Source of the DNA: a bacterium
Lineage (GTDB): Bacteria > Cyanobacteriota > Vampirovibrionia > Vampirovibrionales > Vampirovibrionaceae
Length of the DNA stretch: 64,000 nucleotides
Assembly: GCA_030429585.1 (NCBI GenBank)
Contig: JAUIEU010000001.1
Location: 1,607,994 to 1,671,993 of the forward strand
Direction: 5' to 3'
Shown: positions 42,126-50,406 of the stretch, in pieces
Layout: every line of letters begins with the position of its first letter
Position numbering within the stretch: position 1 is the first letter of the stretch
The notes under the pieces: generated by a model
What the model was told of the DNA's origin: nothing
The model's input: the letters and a program-made list of their open reading frames with translations, nothing else
Databases searched by the model: none
Made by a program: the position numbers and the translations under genes

Positions 42126-43073
42126 CTACTGTGATTGATTGACAAACACCTTGGCCGGTTTTAGCGCATGGTTTCGCCATTCGGCCACCGCAATAGGGGT
42201 TTCCGCCTGCGGGGTGGCCAATAAGCAACGTTGCTTGTTTTTTAACCCTACCCGTTTTACCTGTTCATACAACCGTGGGGCATGGGTAATCATGTGGCGT
42301 TCCAGCACATTTGTACCCTGGCATAAGGCGCTTACCATGGGGTTATCCCCCTCAATGGATAACACCGGAATCGCCAGGTAGGGCAAAGGGGATTCTAAAT
42401 ATTGCTGGGGCTCGTCAGCTTCCATAAACACGGCTAAATCCACCGCTTTTTCCAGCGAAAACTGACCATGCTGCACCCGAATCAACCCACCCAAATGGGC
42501 CGGAAACCCCAAGGCTTCGCCAATATCTACCGCTAAGGTACGCATAAAGGTGCCCGTGCTACACGCCACCCGAATGGTGACCACCGGAAAGCCGGTCGCC
42601 TCATCTGTATCCAGGCTTAACAAATCAATGCACTCAATCGTCACTTCTTTGGTGGGTAAAATAACCGCTTCGCCAGCACGGGCCAGCTCGTACAGTTTTT
42701 TGCCCCCTACCTTTTTAGCAGAATATTTGGGTATGCGTTGCTCAATATTACCCACAAAGGCCGTTAAGGCGGTTGCTACCATTTGCTTATCCACCACTGG
42801 TGGCGCCGATAGCGCCTCGTCAACGTCACCTTCGGCATCCCACGTTTCCGTGCTGCTGCCCAATACAATTCGGCACTCATACGTTTTATTAGTTGCCGCA
42901 AACTCTAGCAAGCGTGTGGCGCCGCCCACATAAATTGGTAACACACCAGTGGCTAAAGGGTCTAGCGTGCCAGCATGCCCCACTTTTTTAATGCTTAGGG
43001 TGCGGCGCACGCGGGCCACCACATCATGGCTGGTGAGCCCCGTCGGTTTGTTAATATTAATCACGCCAAACAT
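42126..43073 (-). CDS. truB: tRNA pseudouridine(55) synthase
   Basis: TruB makes pseudouridine 55 in the T loop of tRNAs. The N-terminal start MFGVININKPTGLTSHDVVA and the catalytic-Asp motif GHAGTLDPLATGVLPIYVG are typical, followed by the KTYECRIVLGSSTETWDAEG block and CSTGTFMRTLAVDIG. I chose the ATG at 43073 by family alignment and AAAGG about 10 bases upstream; 13 more codons are open. The 315-residue length is normal. Confidence 0.95.
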   Translation of the reverse strand: MFGVININKPTGLTSHDVVARVRRTLSIKKVGHAGTLDPLATGVLPIYVGGATRLLEFAATNKTYECRIVLGSSTETWDAEGDVDEALSAPPVVDKQMVATALTAFVGNIEQRIPKYSAKKVGGKKLYELARAGEAVILPTKEVTIECIDLLSLDTDEATGFPVVTIRVACSTGTFMRTLAVDIGEALGFPAHLGGLIRVQHGQFSLEKAVDLAVFMEADEPQQYLESPLPYLAIPVLSIEGDNPMVSALCQGTNVLERHMITHAPRLYEQVKRVGLKNKQRCLLATPQAETPIAVAEWRNHALKPAKVFVNQSQ

Positions 43074-43269
43074 ATAAACGTCGCCTTTAATTAAAAAATA
43101 ATCGTTAGCCATATTGCACTACTGTTAGGCGGAATGGGCACCAGCACCAACATCAATACAAGGTTTGGCCTTGCCAACCAAAATTGGCTGCCAAAGTATT
43201 GTATGATAAACACAACCACCCCGGTTACCTACTGTACCCTGCCCAACAACCACCCCACCTACCCCCACC

Positions 43270-46053
43270 ATGACGATGTCGCTTTCTCCTCAACCACACA
43301 CCACCACCCCCACCGACCCAGCCACCATTAGCCACTGGTTAGATGATACTGGCCTTCTGGATAGACGGAATACACTGCAAGCTCTACTAGCCCCTTTCTC
43401 CGCACCTATTACGGCCACCCGAAACCTAATGATATTGGGCGAGCATGGCATGGGAAAAACCGCCTTGCTACAAGCGCTGCAAGGCTATATTAGTGCCCAC
43501 AACCCCAACACCCCTGTATTATGGCTAGATAGCACTACCATTAGTAATGGTAACAGCCTGATTGACGCCTTTACCATTGCTTGGCAAACAACGGCACAAG
43601 CCCTACTGGATAGAGCCCTGGCCGATATTAACGCTATTAATGACCCCTTAGGCATTATTTGGAACCAAACCGATTTGCTGCGGGCCATTACCCTAATGAA
43701 GCTGCAAACCGATGTGGATTCATTGGCACCGCAAGGCGAGTTTTTACCCCGTCAGCGGCTGGCCAACGCTATTCGTAGTGCCATACCCAAGGTAAAACGC
43801 CTCCATTTTTCCGCCGTCAACCTGGGGATCCGCCAATTGGTAGAACGGCTACAAGACCCCTGGCTACAAATTTCAGCCCAAATTATCCACCCTTCCATTG
43901 CCCCTACCGCCGACCTATTTGGCCCTACAAACCCCATTACCAAAACCGACGACAAACCTGCACCCGTCCTAACTGATGAACCAACACTAAGCACCAGCGA
44001 CCCCAGCCATCATGCCCCGCGCTGGCAGGCCATGGACACCTTTTGCCATTGGCTAGACAACCAACTGGCCACCACCCCATACCGAATAACCTGCCTGTTG
44101 GATAACTGGGATACCCTAGCCAAACACGCCGAAGGATCGCTGCAACATGCCTTTATTTCTTTTTTAAACATACTGGCCGGTACACGGCACCACTGTGTAG
44201 CCACTTGCCGCAGTGATGTGCTTTCGTCTGCCTTTTCTGGCCCACTAATCGATTATTTTTTAGCCCCTATTATTTTGCCGCCACTCAATGCCGTGGCCCA
44301 ACAAAAGCTAGTGCACCATACCCTGGCCGCCCAACCACCAACAGGTACTACCCCAGCACCCACCCTTACCGATGACGCCTTAAACCGTGTATTAACCATC
44401 GGTGGTGGCAACCCCCATCTACTGATTGCCTTGTGCCGCCTTATTGCCCAACATGCCCAACAACGACACACCACTAACATTGATGTTACCACCATTGCCG
44501 CCCTGGGGATAGAATCCGACGACGACCTAACCGAAACATTATTTTCTAGGGTATTACTAGAACATATGCCCCATGAGAACAATGTGCTAAAAACCATTGC
44601 CAGCCTATTAGAATTTAGCCATGCCCTAACCCCCTTTGCACTAGAAGACATGGTCAGCCGTATTCATCTGTCTCAGCAGCTAGGGCGGGTATTTGTAAAC
44701 AGTGTGCTGGCCACCCTAGAGCGTGAACAATTTTTAACCCCGATTTATGAAACAGGCCCCGACAACAGCGAGGCCTACATGGCTGTTGCTAACCGCAGTT
44801 TTTTAGCGTTTATGCGCCATAAAACCCGCTGGGTAGAAACCGATTTGCCCTGCGATGAGAAATTAGCCTACCTTAAAAAAGTTATTCCACTGGCCATACA
44901 AGCTGGCGAATTTGACGCCAACCGCACCCGAGAAGCCATTGCAATGGCTTCTTCCAAGGGGTTTGATGAATTAAAACCCTTTTTAGAAAACGCCCTTGTA
45001 GAGGCCATAACCCCAACCAACCCCGTAGCCCAGCGATTAACCGCCATGGCCAGTTTAACCAGCCTGGGTAGCCCTACGGCGTTAACAACATTGCTTACCC
45101 TAACCGAAGAAACCACCACGCCTATTATCCAAGAATATGCTTTGCGCCACTTAAAAACCTGGACCCAACACCAACACCTACCCCCCAAACAAACCCAACA
45201 AGTATTGGCCCGGCTATTAGAACTCCTCGATGTTACCCCCATCGAGCATCGGCGCCTAACCTACCAAACCATTGCCGCCCTACCCATGGACCATGGGGCT
45301 AAAGCCGTGGTGGCCATTTACCTAAAAGGCCTGGTAGACCAAGATGACACTATCCGCACTATTGCCATCCAACAACTCGCCCATGCCGATTTAAACAGCG
45401 CCTTAGTACGGCAAGCCATTATTGATGCCACCCAAGATACCAGCGACGCAGTGCGCGAACATGCTTGCCGCATTTTAAAGCACAACCCTCACCCCAAAGT
45501 AATGGAAGCGTTACTCGCTGTACTTGAGCATGATAAAAGCCCTTATCTTCGTCAGTTAGCAGCCCAAATTATTGGCCAACACCCCAGCGAACAAACCACC
45601 CAAACCTTACTCAATGCCTTAACAATGAACTTAGAGACTGATATCCATATTGCCATTGTTCGCTCCTTACGTCACCACCCTGTTGCGATGGTAGAGCCTG
45701 TTCTTCATCAATCCTTCCAAACAGCTTGGCGACGCCGACGAACACAAGCGCAGCACTCTGGGTTACATACCCCCAACACAGGCAACACACCGGATGAACT
45801 GTTGTGGGCTTACTGCCAAACCTTTAAAGAAATGGCCCACCAAGGAGAAACCCTAGCAACCCTTAAGCACGCCTTACAACAAGCGGAACAACACAACAAC
45901 GATGCCATTTTAATAACCGCCCTGCAAAGTACCGTACACACCATACAATCACGTTTAACTTCTGGGCATACCGCGACACCGTTACTGCCCCAAGCCGCCG
46001 AAGAAGCCCCACCCAATGCCATTGCCACAACAGCCATACTAGCCAGCCCGTAG
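43270..46053 (+). CDS. Large P-loop ATPase with HEAT-like repeats
   Basis: A 927-residue protein. An N-terminal AAA/STAND-type P-loop domain has Walker A GEHGMGKTALL (57-67), a Walker B-like segment ITCLLDNWDTLA (about 270) and a sensor-like HHCVATCRSD. The middle includes GGGNPHLLIALCRLI, typical of the helical lid in ORC/STAND ATPases. From about 590 the protein has alpha-helical HEAT-like repeats with a roughly 31-34-residue period (HADLNSALVRQAIIDATQDT, VREHACRILKHNPHPKVMEA). No signal peptide. Function unknown; the architecture occurs in signalling, chaperone and defence ATPases. It lies between truB (divergent) and the flagellin units. No family name assigned. Confidence 0.75.
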   Translation: MTMSLSPQPHTTTPTDPATISHWLDDTGLLDRRNTLQALLAPFSAPITATRNLMILGEHGMGKTALLQALQGYISAHNPNTPVLWLDSTTISNGNSLIDAFTIAWQTTAQALLDRALADINAINDPLGIIWNQTDLLRAITLMKLQTDVDSLAPQGEFLPRQRLANAIRSAIPKVKRLHFSAVNLGIRQLVERLQDPWLQISAQIIHPSIAPTADLFGPTNPITKTDDKPAPVLTDEPTLSTSDPSHHAPRWQAMDTFCHWLDNQLATTPYRITCLLDNWDTLAKHAEGSLQHAFISFLNILAGTRHHCVATCRSDVLSSAFSGPLIDYFLAPIILPPLNAVAQQKLVHHTLAAQPPTGTTPAPTLTDDALNRVLTIGGGNPHLLIALCRLIAQHAQQRHTTNIDVTTIAALGIESDDDLTETLFSRVLLEHMPHENNVLKTIASLLEFSHALTPFALEDMVSRIHLSQQLGRVFVNSVLATLEREQFLTPIYETGPDNSEAYMAVANRSFLAFMRHKTRWVETDLPCDEKLAYLKKVIPLAIQAGEFDANRTREAIAMASSKGFDELKPFLENALVEAITPTNPVAQRLTAMASLTSLGSPTALTTLLTLTEETTTPIIQEYALRHLKTWTQHQHLPPKQTQQVLARLLELLDVTPIEHRRLTYQTIAALPMDHGAKAVVAIYLKGLVDQDDTIRTIAIQQLAHADLNSALVRQAIIDATQDTSDAVREHACRILKHNPHPKVMEALLAVLEHDKSPYLRQLAAQIIGQHPSEQTTQTLLNALTMNLETDIHIAIVRSLRHHPVAMVEPVLHQSFQTAWRRRRTQAQHSGLHTPNTGNTPDELLWAYCQTFKEMAHQGETLATLKHALQQAEQHNNDAILITALQSTVHTIQSRLTSGHTATPLLPQAAEEAPPNAIATTAILASP

Positions 46054-46137
46054 CATGCATATAATGTAGGCTAAACTAGGGCCCTCCCACAGGTTTAGTA
46101 CAATAATTAATGGGGGTAGAGAGCCATTTTAGGGGGC

Positions 46138-46159
46138 TTCTCCTCTATCCAGAGGAGAA
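46138..46159. promoter_or_regulatory. Palindromic operator upstream of flagellin 1
   Basis: TTCTCCTCT-ATCC-AGAGGAGAA, a perfect 9-bp inverted repeat containing TCTCC-N10-GGAGA (46139-46158). The same pattern with the same spacing lies before flagellin 2 and once upstream of the response-regulator gene. Confidence 0.65.
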
Positions 46160-46171
46160 ATAATCCATTCC

Positions 46172-46199
46172 TAAAGTTATTGGGTTAGGTCATCGACAC
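46172..46199 (+). promoter_or_regulatory. Sigma-28-like promoter of flagellin 1
   Basis: TAAAGTTA, 12 bases, ATCGACAC. It resembles the FliA consensus TAAAGTTT-N11-GCCGATAA. The second flagellin has the same layout (TCAAGTTC-N12-ATCGACAC), and the palindrome is exactly 13 bases upstream in both. Confidence 0.55.
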
Positions 46200-46272
46200 G
46201 AACAACACAAGCACTAGGATTTTGTAGGATTGCCTACATTTTTTAGCGCACTTGGAGGACAACGCACCAAGA

Positions 46273-46348
46273 GGCCACGCCTTTTTAGCCGGATGCAAGT
46301 GACTGCGGTTGGAGCAGGGTACTTTTTCAGGCAACGTTTACTGTGGCC
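46273..46348 (+). promoter_or_regulatory. Structured leader of flagellin 1
   Basis: Within the leader, GGCCAC (46273-46278) can pair with GTGGCC (46343-46348), and an internal hairpin CTGC-GGTTGGA-GCAG lies at 46303-46317. All elements are kept in flagellin 2. The domain ends about 10 bases before AAAAGGAG. Confidence 0.45.
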
Positions 46349-46375
46349 GCAATACAACAAAAGGAGTTTGTTGTT

Positions 46376-47230
46376 ATGCCTTTGATGATTAACACCAATG
46401 TGATGTCGCTGAACGCTCAGCGAAACTTAACCACCAATACCAATGCCCTGGCTAAAAGCATGGAGCGGTTATCGTCTGGTTTCCGTATTAACCGTGCTGG
46501 CGATGATGCCGCTGGTTTGCAAATCTCGGAAAACCTACGTGCCCAAATCCGTGGTTCTAAAAAAGCCATGGATAACGTGCAAGATGGTATTAACGTACTG
46601 TCTATTGCCGATGGGGCGATGGGTAGTATTACCGAAAACTTGCAGCGGATGCGTGAGCTAGCCGTACAAGGCGCCAACGATACCTACGATACTACCTCTC
46701 GTACTGCTATTGAAACCGAGCTAGACCAACTGACCGCAGAGATTACCCGAATCAGTGACGCCACTGAATTTAACGGCGTTAGCCTGTTAGATGGTAGCGT
46801 GAATGGTACGGGCAACTTTGTATTGCAAGTAGGCCCAGACAACGCTAGCGCCACCAACACCATTGATGTAGGTACCACCGGTGTATTTGCTGACTTGGAT
46901 GCTACCGCACTAGGCATTGTGGATGCCAACGTGGAAGTAACCAACAACACCACAGCGCGTACCGCTATCCAAAACATTGATACAGCCTTAGGCACGGTAA
47001 ACACTCGCCGAGCAACCCTAGGTGCCATTATGAACCGTTTAGAACGGACAAGCACCAACCTAGGCATTAGTATCGAAAACCTGTCTGCATCCGAATCGCG
47101 TATCCGCAACGTGGATGTGGCTAGCGAAAGTGCTGAACTGGTGCGTAACCAGATTCTGCAACAGGCCAGTGCCGCTATGTTGGCGCAGGCTAACCAATCC
47201 TCGGGGATCGCCTTGTCGCTCCTGGGGTAA
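46376..47230 (+). CDS. fliC: Flagellin 1
   Basis: A 284-residue flagellin, the filament subunit. The D0/D1 N-terminus (MINTNVMSLNAQRNLTTNTN, LSSGFRINRAGDDAAGLQIS) and the C-terminus (ESRIRNVDVASESAELVRNQ, MLAQANQSSGIALSLLG) are canonical. The variable central domain is short, so this is a minimal D0-D1 flagellin. AAAAGGAG lies 9 bases before the ATG. The second copy (47730-48584) is almost identical at both ends and differs mainly between residues of about 110-215. Long conserved leader and identical terminator show that a whole transcription unit was duplicated. Confidence 0.97.
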   Translation: MPLMINTNVMSLNAQRNLTTNTNALAKSMERLSSGFRINRAGDDAAGLQISENLRAQIRGSKKAMDNVQDGINVLSIADGAMGSITENLQRMRELAVQGANDTYDTTSRTAIETELDQLTAEITRISDATEFNGVSLLDGSVNGTGNFVLQVGPDNASATNTIDVGTTGVFADLDATALGIVDANVEVTNNTTARTAIQNIDTALGTVNTRRATLGAIMNRLERTSTNLGISIENLSASESRIRNVDVASESAELVRNQILQQASAAMLAQANQSSGIALSLLG

Positions 47231-47276
47231 CCCTAAACCCATAACAAGGCGAAACAACCCGCACTATGGACCGGTG

Positions 47277-47371
47277 TCTGTTGCTAACGCACACAGTATT
47301 CATCATCCATTGTTGTTTCCAACCGCAATTCACACGGCGAGTATTCTTTTACAGATGCTCGCCGTTTCCTT
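47277..47371. repeat. 95-bp direct repeat downstream of flagellin 1 (copy 1)
   Basis: From TCTGTTGCTAACGCACACAG through the terminator stem, this 95-bp segment is identical to 48642-48736 after flagellin 2. It marks the 3' end of the duplicated unit. Confidence 0.9.
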
Positions 47372-47380
47372 TGTTTTTTT
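47334..47380 (+). terminator. Terminator of flagellin 1
   Basis: ACGGCGAG/CTCGCCGT, an 8-bp stem with a 16-nt loop, followed by TTCCTTTGTTTTTTT. Confidence 0.8.
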
Positions 47381-47483
47381 AAATAGCTTAACCAGCATCG
47401 TATCGCCCCTCTTGTTAGCCCAACCTTCACCAACCCTCTGGGTACACTAAAAATGGGATATTTTTTTAGGCTTTTTACTCCCC

Positions 47484-47503
47484 TCTCCTCCATACAGTGG
47501 AGA
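47484..47503. promoter_or_regulatory. Palindromic operator upstream of flagellin 2
   Basis: TCTCC-TCCATACAGT-GGAGA. The centre is less symmetric than in copy 1 but the arms and the 13-bp gap to the promoter are the same. Confidence 0.6.
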
Positions 47504-47516
47504 TCTCGCCTATTTA

Positions 47517-47544
47517 TCAAGTTCGTGGCCTAGCCTATCGACAC
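47517..47544 (+). promoter_or_regulatory. Sigma-28-like promoter of flagellin 2
   Basis: TCAAGTTC, 12 bases, ATCGACAC, same layout as in front of flagellin 1. Confidence 0.55.
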
Positions 47545-47629
47545 TAACTATAAGACGCACAGCCAGACCTGTTTGTTACCCAAGCCACCCTGATTGTGCA
47601 CATGGAAAATCAATAAAAAAACCGATTAA

Positions 47630-47702
47630 GGCCACGCCTTTTTGCCAGATGAAGTAACTGCGGTTGGAGCAGGCATCATCATCGGCGTTGTTTACTGTGG
47701 CC
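47630..47702 (+). promoter_or_regulatory. Structured leader of flagellin 2
   Basis: GGCCAC (47630-47635) and GTGGCC (47697-47702) flank a CTGC-GGTTGGA-GCAG hairpin (47658-47672). The spacer between these elements differs from copy 1 in sequence and length while the paired segments are kept. Confidence 0.45.
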
Positions 47703-47729
47703 GCAATACAACAAAAGGAGTTTGTTGTT

Positions 47730-48584
47730 ATGCCTTTGATGATTAACACCAATGTGATGTCGCTGAACGCTCAGCGAAACTTAACCACCAATACCAATGG
47801 CCTTGCCAAAAGCATGGAGCGGTTATCGTCTGGTTTCCGTATTAACCGTGCTGGCGATGATGCCGCTGGTTTGCAAATCTCGGAAAACCTACGTGCCCAA
47901 ATCCGTGGTTCTAAAAAAGCCATGGATAACGTGCAAGATGGTATTAACGTACTGTCTATTGCCGATGGGGCGATGGGTAGTATTACCGAAAACTTGCAGC
48001 GGATGCGTGAGCTAGCCGTGCAAGGCGCCAACGATACCTACGATAGCACCTCTCGTACTGCTATTGAAACCGAGCTAGACCAGCTCAGCGCAGAAGTTAC
48101 CCGAATCAGTGACGCCACTGAATTTAACGGGGTAAACCTGTTAAACGGTAGTGTAAATGGTAGCGGTAACTTTGTACTGCAAATTGGCCCAGATAACACC
48201 AGTGGAACCAACACCATTGACGTTGGTAACCTGGGTGTTTTTGCCGACCTAGATGCTGCAGCACTAAACGTGGAAGATGCTGACTTAGACGTTAGCAACA
48301 ACACGGTTGCCCGAACCACCATTCAAAACGTGGATGCGGCCCTAAGTACCGTAAACACACGCCGAGCCACCTTAGGCGCGGTAATGAACCGCCTAGAACG
48401 GGCCAGTACCAACCTAGGCATTAGTATCGAAAACCTGTCTGCATCCGAATCGCGTATCCGCAACGTGGATGTGGCTAGCGAAAGTGCTGAACTGGTACGT
48501 AACCAGATTCTGCAACAGGCCAGTGCCGCTATGTTGTCACAGGCTAACCAATCCTCGGGAATCGCGCTCTCCTTATTAGGGTAG
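47730..48584 (+). CDS. fliC: Flagellin 2
   Basis: A 284-residue flagellin paralogous to the one at 46376. The first 100 and last 60 residues are nearly identical to copy 1, at DNA level too. The middle differs (NLLNGSVNGSGNFVLQIGPD against SLLDGSVNGTGNFVLQVGPD, then AALNVEDADLDVSN against TALGIVDANVEVTN). This pattern fits duplication with later gene conversion of the ends or relaxed selection on the exposed part. AAAAGGAG lies 9 bases before the ATG. Separate expression of two filament subunits is possible. Confidence 0.97.
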   Translation: MPLMINTNVMSLNAQRNLTTNTNGLAKSMERLSSGFRINRAGDDAAGLQISENLRAQIRGSKKAMDNVQDGINVLSIADGAMGSITENLQRMRELAVQGANDTYDSTSRTAIETELDQLSAEVTRISDATEFNGVNLLNGSVNGSGNFVLQIGPDNTSGTNTIDVGNLGVFADLDAAALNVEDADLDVSNNTVARTTIQNVDAALSTVNTRRATLGAVMNRLERASTNLGISIENLSASESRIRNVDVASESAELVRNQILQQASAAMLSQANQSSGIALSLLG

Positions 48585-48641
48585 GCACTCCTTAGGTAAA
48601 CCACCTAATATAGGGGAAACAACCCGAGCTATGGATTGGAA

Positions 48642-48736
48642 TCTGTTGCTAACGCACACAGTATTCATCATCCATTGTTGTTTCCAACCGCAATTCACAC
48701 GGCGAGTATTCTTTTACAGATGCTCGCCGTTTCCTT
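48642..48736. repeat. 95-bp direct repeat downstream of flagellin 2 (copy 2)
   Basis: Identical to 47277-47371. Confidence 0.9.
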
Positions 48737-48738
48737 TT
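48699..48738 (+). terminator. Terminator of flagellin 2
   Basis: ACGGCGAG/CTCGCCGT stem as in copy 1, followed by a shorter T-rich tract, TTCCTTTT. Confidence 0.75.
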
Positions 48739-48832
48739 GGGGCTACTTTTACCTAACCACACGCTTTTGGTAGACTATCCCCACTATTTACCCAACCCTA
48801 TCCTACCTTAACCTAACGAAAGCCCTTACTCC

Positions 48833-49861
48833 ATGACGGCCACTAAAACCATCGATCGCTGCTTTACCACAGAATTTAAGCAAACCTTACCGCCAATTAT
48901 GAACAATGTGCTAGAAGCCATTGGCAACACGCCTATGGTAAAAATTCAGCGCCTGTTTAGCGAATTTAGCGATGCTGATGTGTTTGCCAAGCTAGAATAC
49001 CTAAACCCTAATGGCAGCATGAAAGACCGTATTGGCCTAGGCATGATTGAGTATGCCGAGCAGCAAGGCCTATTAAAACCCGGCGATAGTTTGGTAGAGC
49101 CCACCAGTGGCAACACGGGCCTTGGCTTGTGCATGGCCGCCGCTGTTAAAGGCTACCCCCTTACCATTACCATGCCCATGAAAATGAGCGAAGAAAAGCG
49201 CCGCCTGATTAAAGCATTCGGCGCCAAACTCATTTTATGCCCCACCGAACTGGCCCACGACCACCCAGATAATTACATTGAAGTGGCCAAGCGCATTGCC
49301 CGCGAAGAACCTAATACGGTAATGCTGAACCAGTACGAAAACCCCGGTAACCCAGGCGCCCATTATGCCAGCACCGGCCCAGAAATTTGGCAACAAGCCG
49401 AAGGTAAAATCGATTACTTTATTTGCGGCATGGGCACGGGTGGCACCATTAGTGGTAGCGGCAAGTACCTTAAAGAACAGGACCCTAACCTAACCGTCGT
49501 GGGCATAGACCCTGAAGGCAGCATTTTTAGTGGCGATGAACCTAAAGCCTACGCCGTAGAAGGTATTGGCTACGATTTTTGGCCCGGCGTGTTTGATAAA
49601 AGCGTGATTGATACCATGGTACGCGTCAGCGATAAAGAAACCTTTACCGAAGGCCCTAAACTAGCCACCCAAGAAGGTATTTTGGCTGGCGGTAGCTGCG
49701 GTACCGTTGTGGCAGGCGCTCGCAAATTTATGGCAGAACTACAAGCCAAAGGCGAACTAAAAGGCAAACGCATCGTGATTATGATTCACGATACGGGCCG
49801 CAACTACCTAACCAAAATGTATAACGACGAGTGGATGACCGAACAAGGCTTTATTGATTAA
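48833..49861 (+). CDS. Cystathionine beta-synthase-type PLP enzyme
   Basis: A 342-residue fold-type II PLP enzyme. The PLP lysine lies in NPNGSMKDRIGLGMIEYAE and the phosphate-binding SGNT in PTSGNTGLGL; GTGGTISGSGKYLKE and the end HDTGRNYLTKMYNDEWM favour cystathionine beta-synthase over O-acetylserine sulfhydrylase. There is no haem-binding N-terminus and no CBS regulatory domain. The next plus-strand gene is a cystathionine gamma-lyase/synthase, so the pair would convert homocysteine to cysteine by reverse transsulfuration. The first ATG gives a 22-residue extension; MNNVLEAIGNTPMVKI at 48899 is an alternative start. Cysteine synthase cannot be fully ruled out. Confidence 0.85.
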   Translation: MTATKTIDRCFTTEFKQTLPPIMNNVLEAIGNTPMVKIQRLFSEFSDADVFAKLEYLNPNGSMKDRIGLGMIEYAEQQGLLKPGDSLVEPTSGNTGLGLCMAAAVKGYPLTITMPMKMSEEKRRLIKAFGAKLILCPTELAHDHPDNYIEVAKRIAREEPNTVMLNQYENPGNPGAHYASTGPEIWQQAEGKIDYFICGMGTGGTISGSGKYLKEQDPNLTVVGIDPEGSIFSGDEPKAYAVEGIGYDFWPGVFDKSVIDTMVRVSDKETFTEGPKLATQEGILAGGSCGTVVAGARKFMAELQAKGELKGKRIVIMIHDTGRNYLTKMYNDEWMTEQGFID

Positions 49862-50331
49862 GAAACCAGCCCTAAAGAAAAATTAAATACACTTTCTATT
49901 AGGTAGAAAACCACTGCTGCTTTAATTAAGAAGTAAGCTTTCTCAAAAGTGTTTTGGGTGTGATAACCAGGAGCTAAATGATTAAAGAACGGAATAACAA
50001 AAGCAACCACTGTTATTGTAAAAATAAAAGATAAAACAAGTCCTAACGCATTCGACCAAGTAAAAAATGGTGCTCCATTTAAAACGAACACGGAAAGAAA
50101 ACAGGAGCTCCCCCATAAAAGCAGTAACGTTTTCATCGTTCCTGCCTGCCTATTTCTTAAAAAAGTATGCCATTTCATATTTTTAACTGCATCTTCATCT
50201 GACAAATCTGAAAAAGTCTTTCGTGCAATACCTTCAAATTCCACTATTTCTGACTCATCAAGATTTTCGATGTTTACACCATAATGTGACTTCACATATC
50301 CCAGAACTGCATTTCTGAACTCGGTTGCCAT
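49858..50331 (-). CDS. Hypothetical membrane protein, AT-rich
   Basis: A 157-residue protein with a soluble N-terminal part (about 1-60, helical and acidic: NLDESEIVEFEGIARKTFSD) and three hydrophobic segments (TLLLLWGSSCFLSVFVLNG, ALGLVLSFIFTITVVAFVIP, FLIKAAVVFYLIESVFNFS). Its base composition is far more AT-rich than the genes around it. It is placed on the opposite strand between two enzymes of one pathway and shares a TTAA stop overlap with the first. No family recognised. Confidence 0.6.
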   Translation of the reverse strand: MATEFRNAVLGYVKSHYGVNIENLDESEIVEFEGIARKTFSDLSDEDAVKNMKWHTFLRNRQAGTMKTLLLLWGSSCFLSVFVLNGAPFFTWSNALGLVLSFIFTITVVAFVIPFFNHLAPGYHTQNTFEKAYFLIKAAVVFYLIESVFNFSLGLVS

Positions 50332-50406
50332 AACATATCCTTTGTTTCAGCTAAGCATTTTTAATGCTAGCATGCTCAATATTGGAAATAAAAATCGAGA
50401 AAAACT

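Larger units (their letters stand above)
46054..46375. other. Regulatory region of flagellin gene 1
   Basis: A 322-bp non-coding region: about 80 featureless bases, a palindrome at 46138-46159, a sigma-28-like promoter at 46172-46199, then a leader of about 170 nt. Its 3' part (46272-46375) is conserved in the second flagellin unit. Confidence 0.7.
47231..47729. other. Intergenic region between the flagellin genes
   Basis: A 499-bp region holding the terminator of flagellin 1 (47334-47380), then the full control region of flagellin 2: palindrome 47484-47503, promoter 47517-47544 and a leader of about 180 nt. No gene is seen in it. Confidence 0.7.

Noticed and set aside
47284-47520. Minus-strand frame between the flagellin genes
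   Set aside because: It runs through the flagellin terminator and the second promoter, both of which are duplicated regulatory sequence.
48833-49861. Plain cysteine synthase (cysK)
   Set aside because: The C-terminal HDTGRNYLTKMYNDEWM and the adjacent gamma-lyase fit cystathionine beta-synthase better, though it is not excluded.
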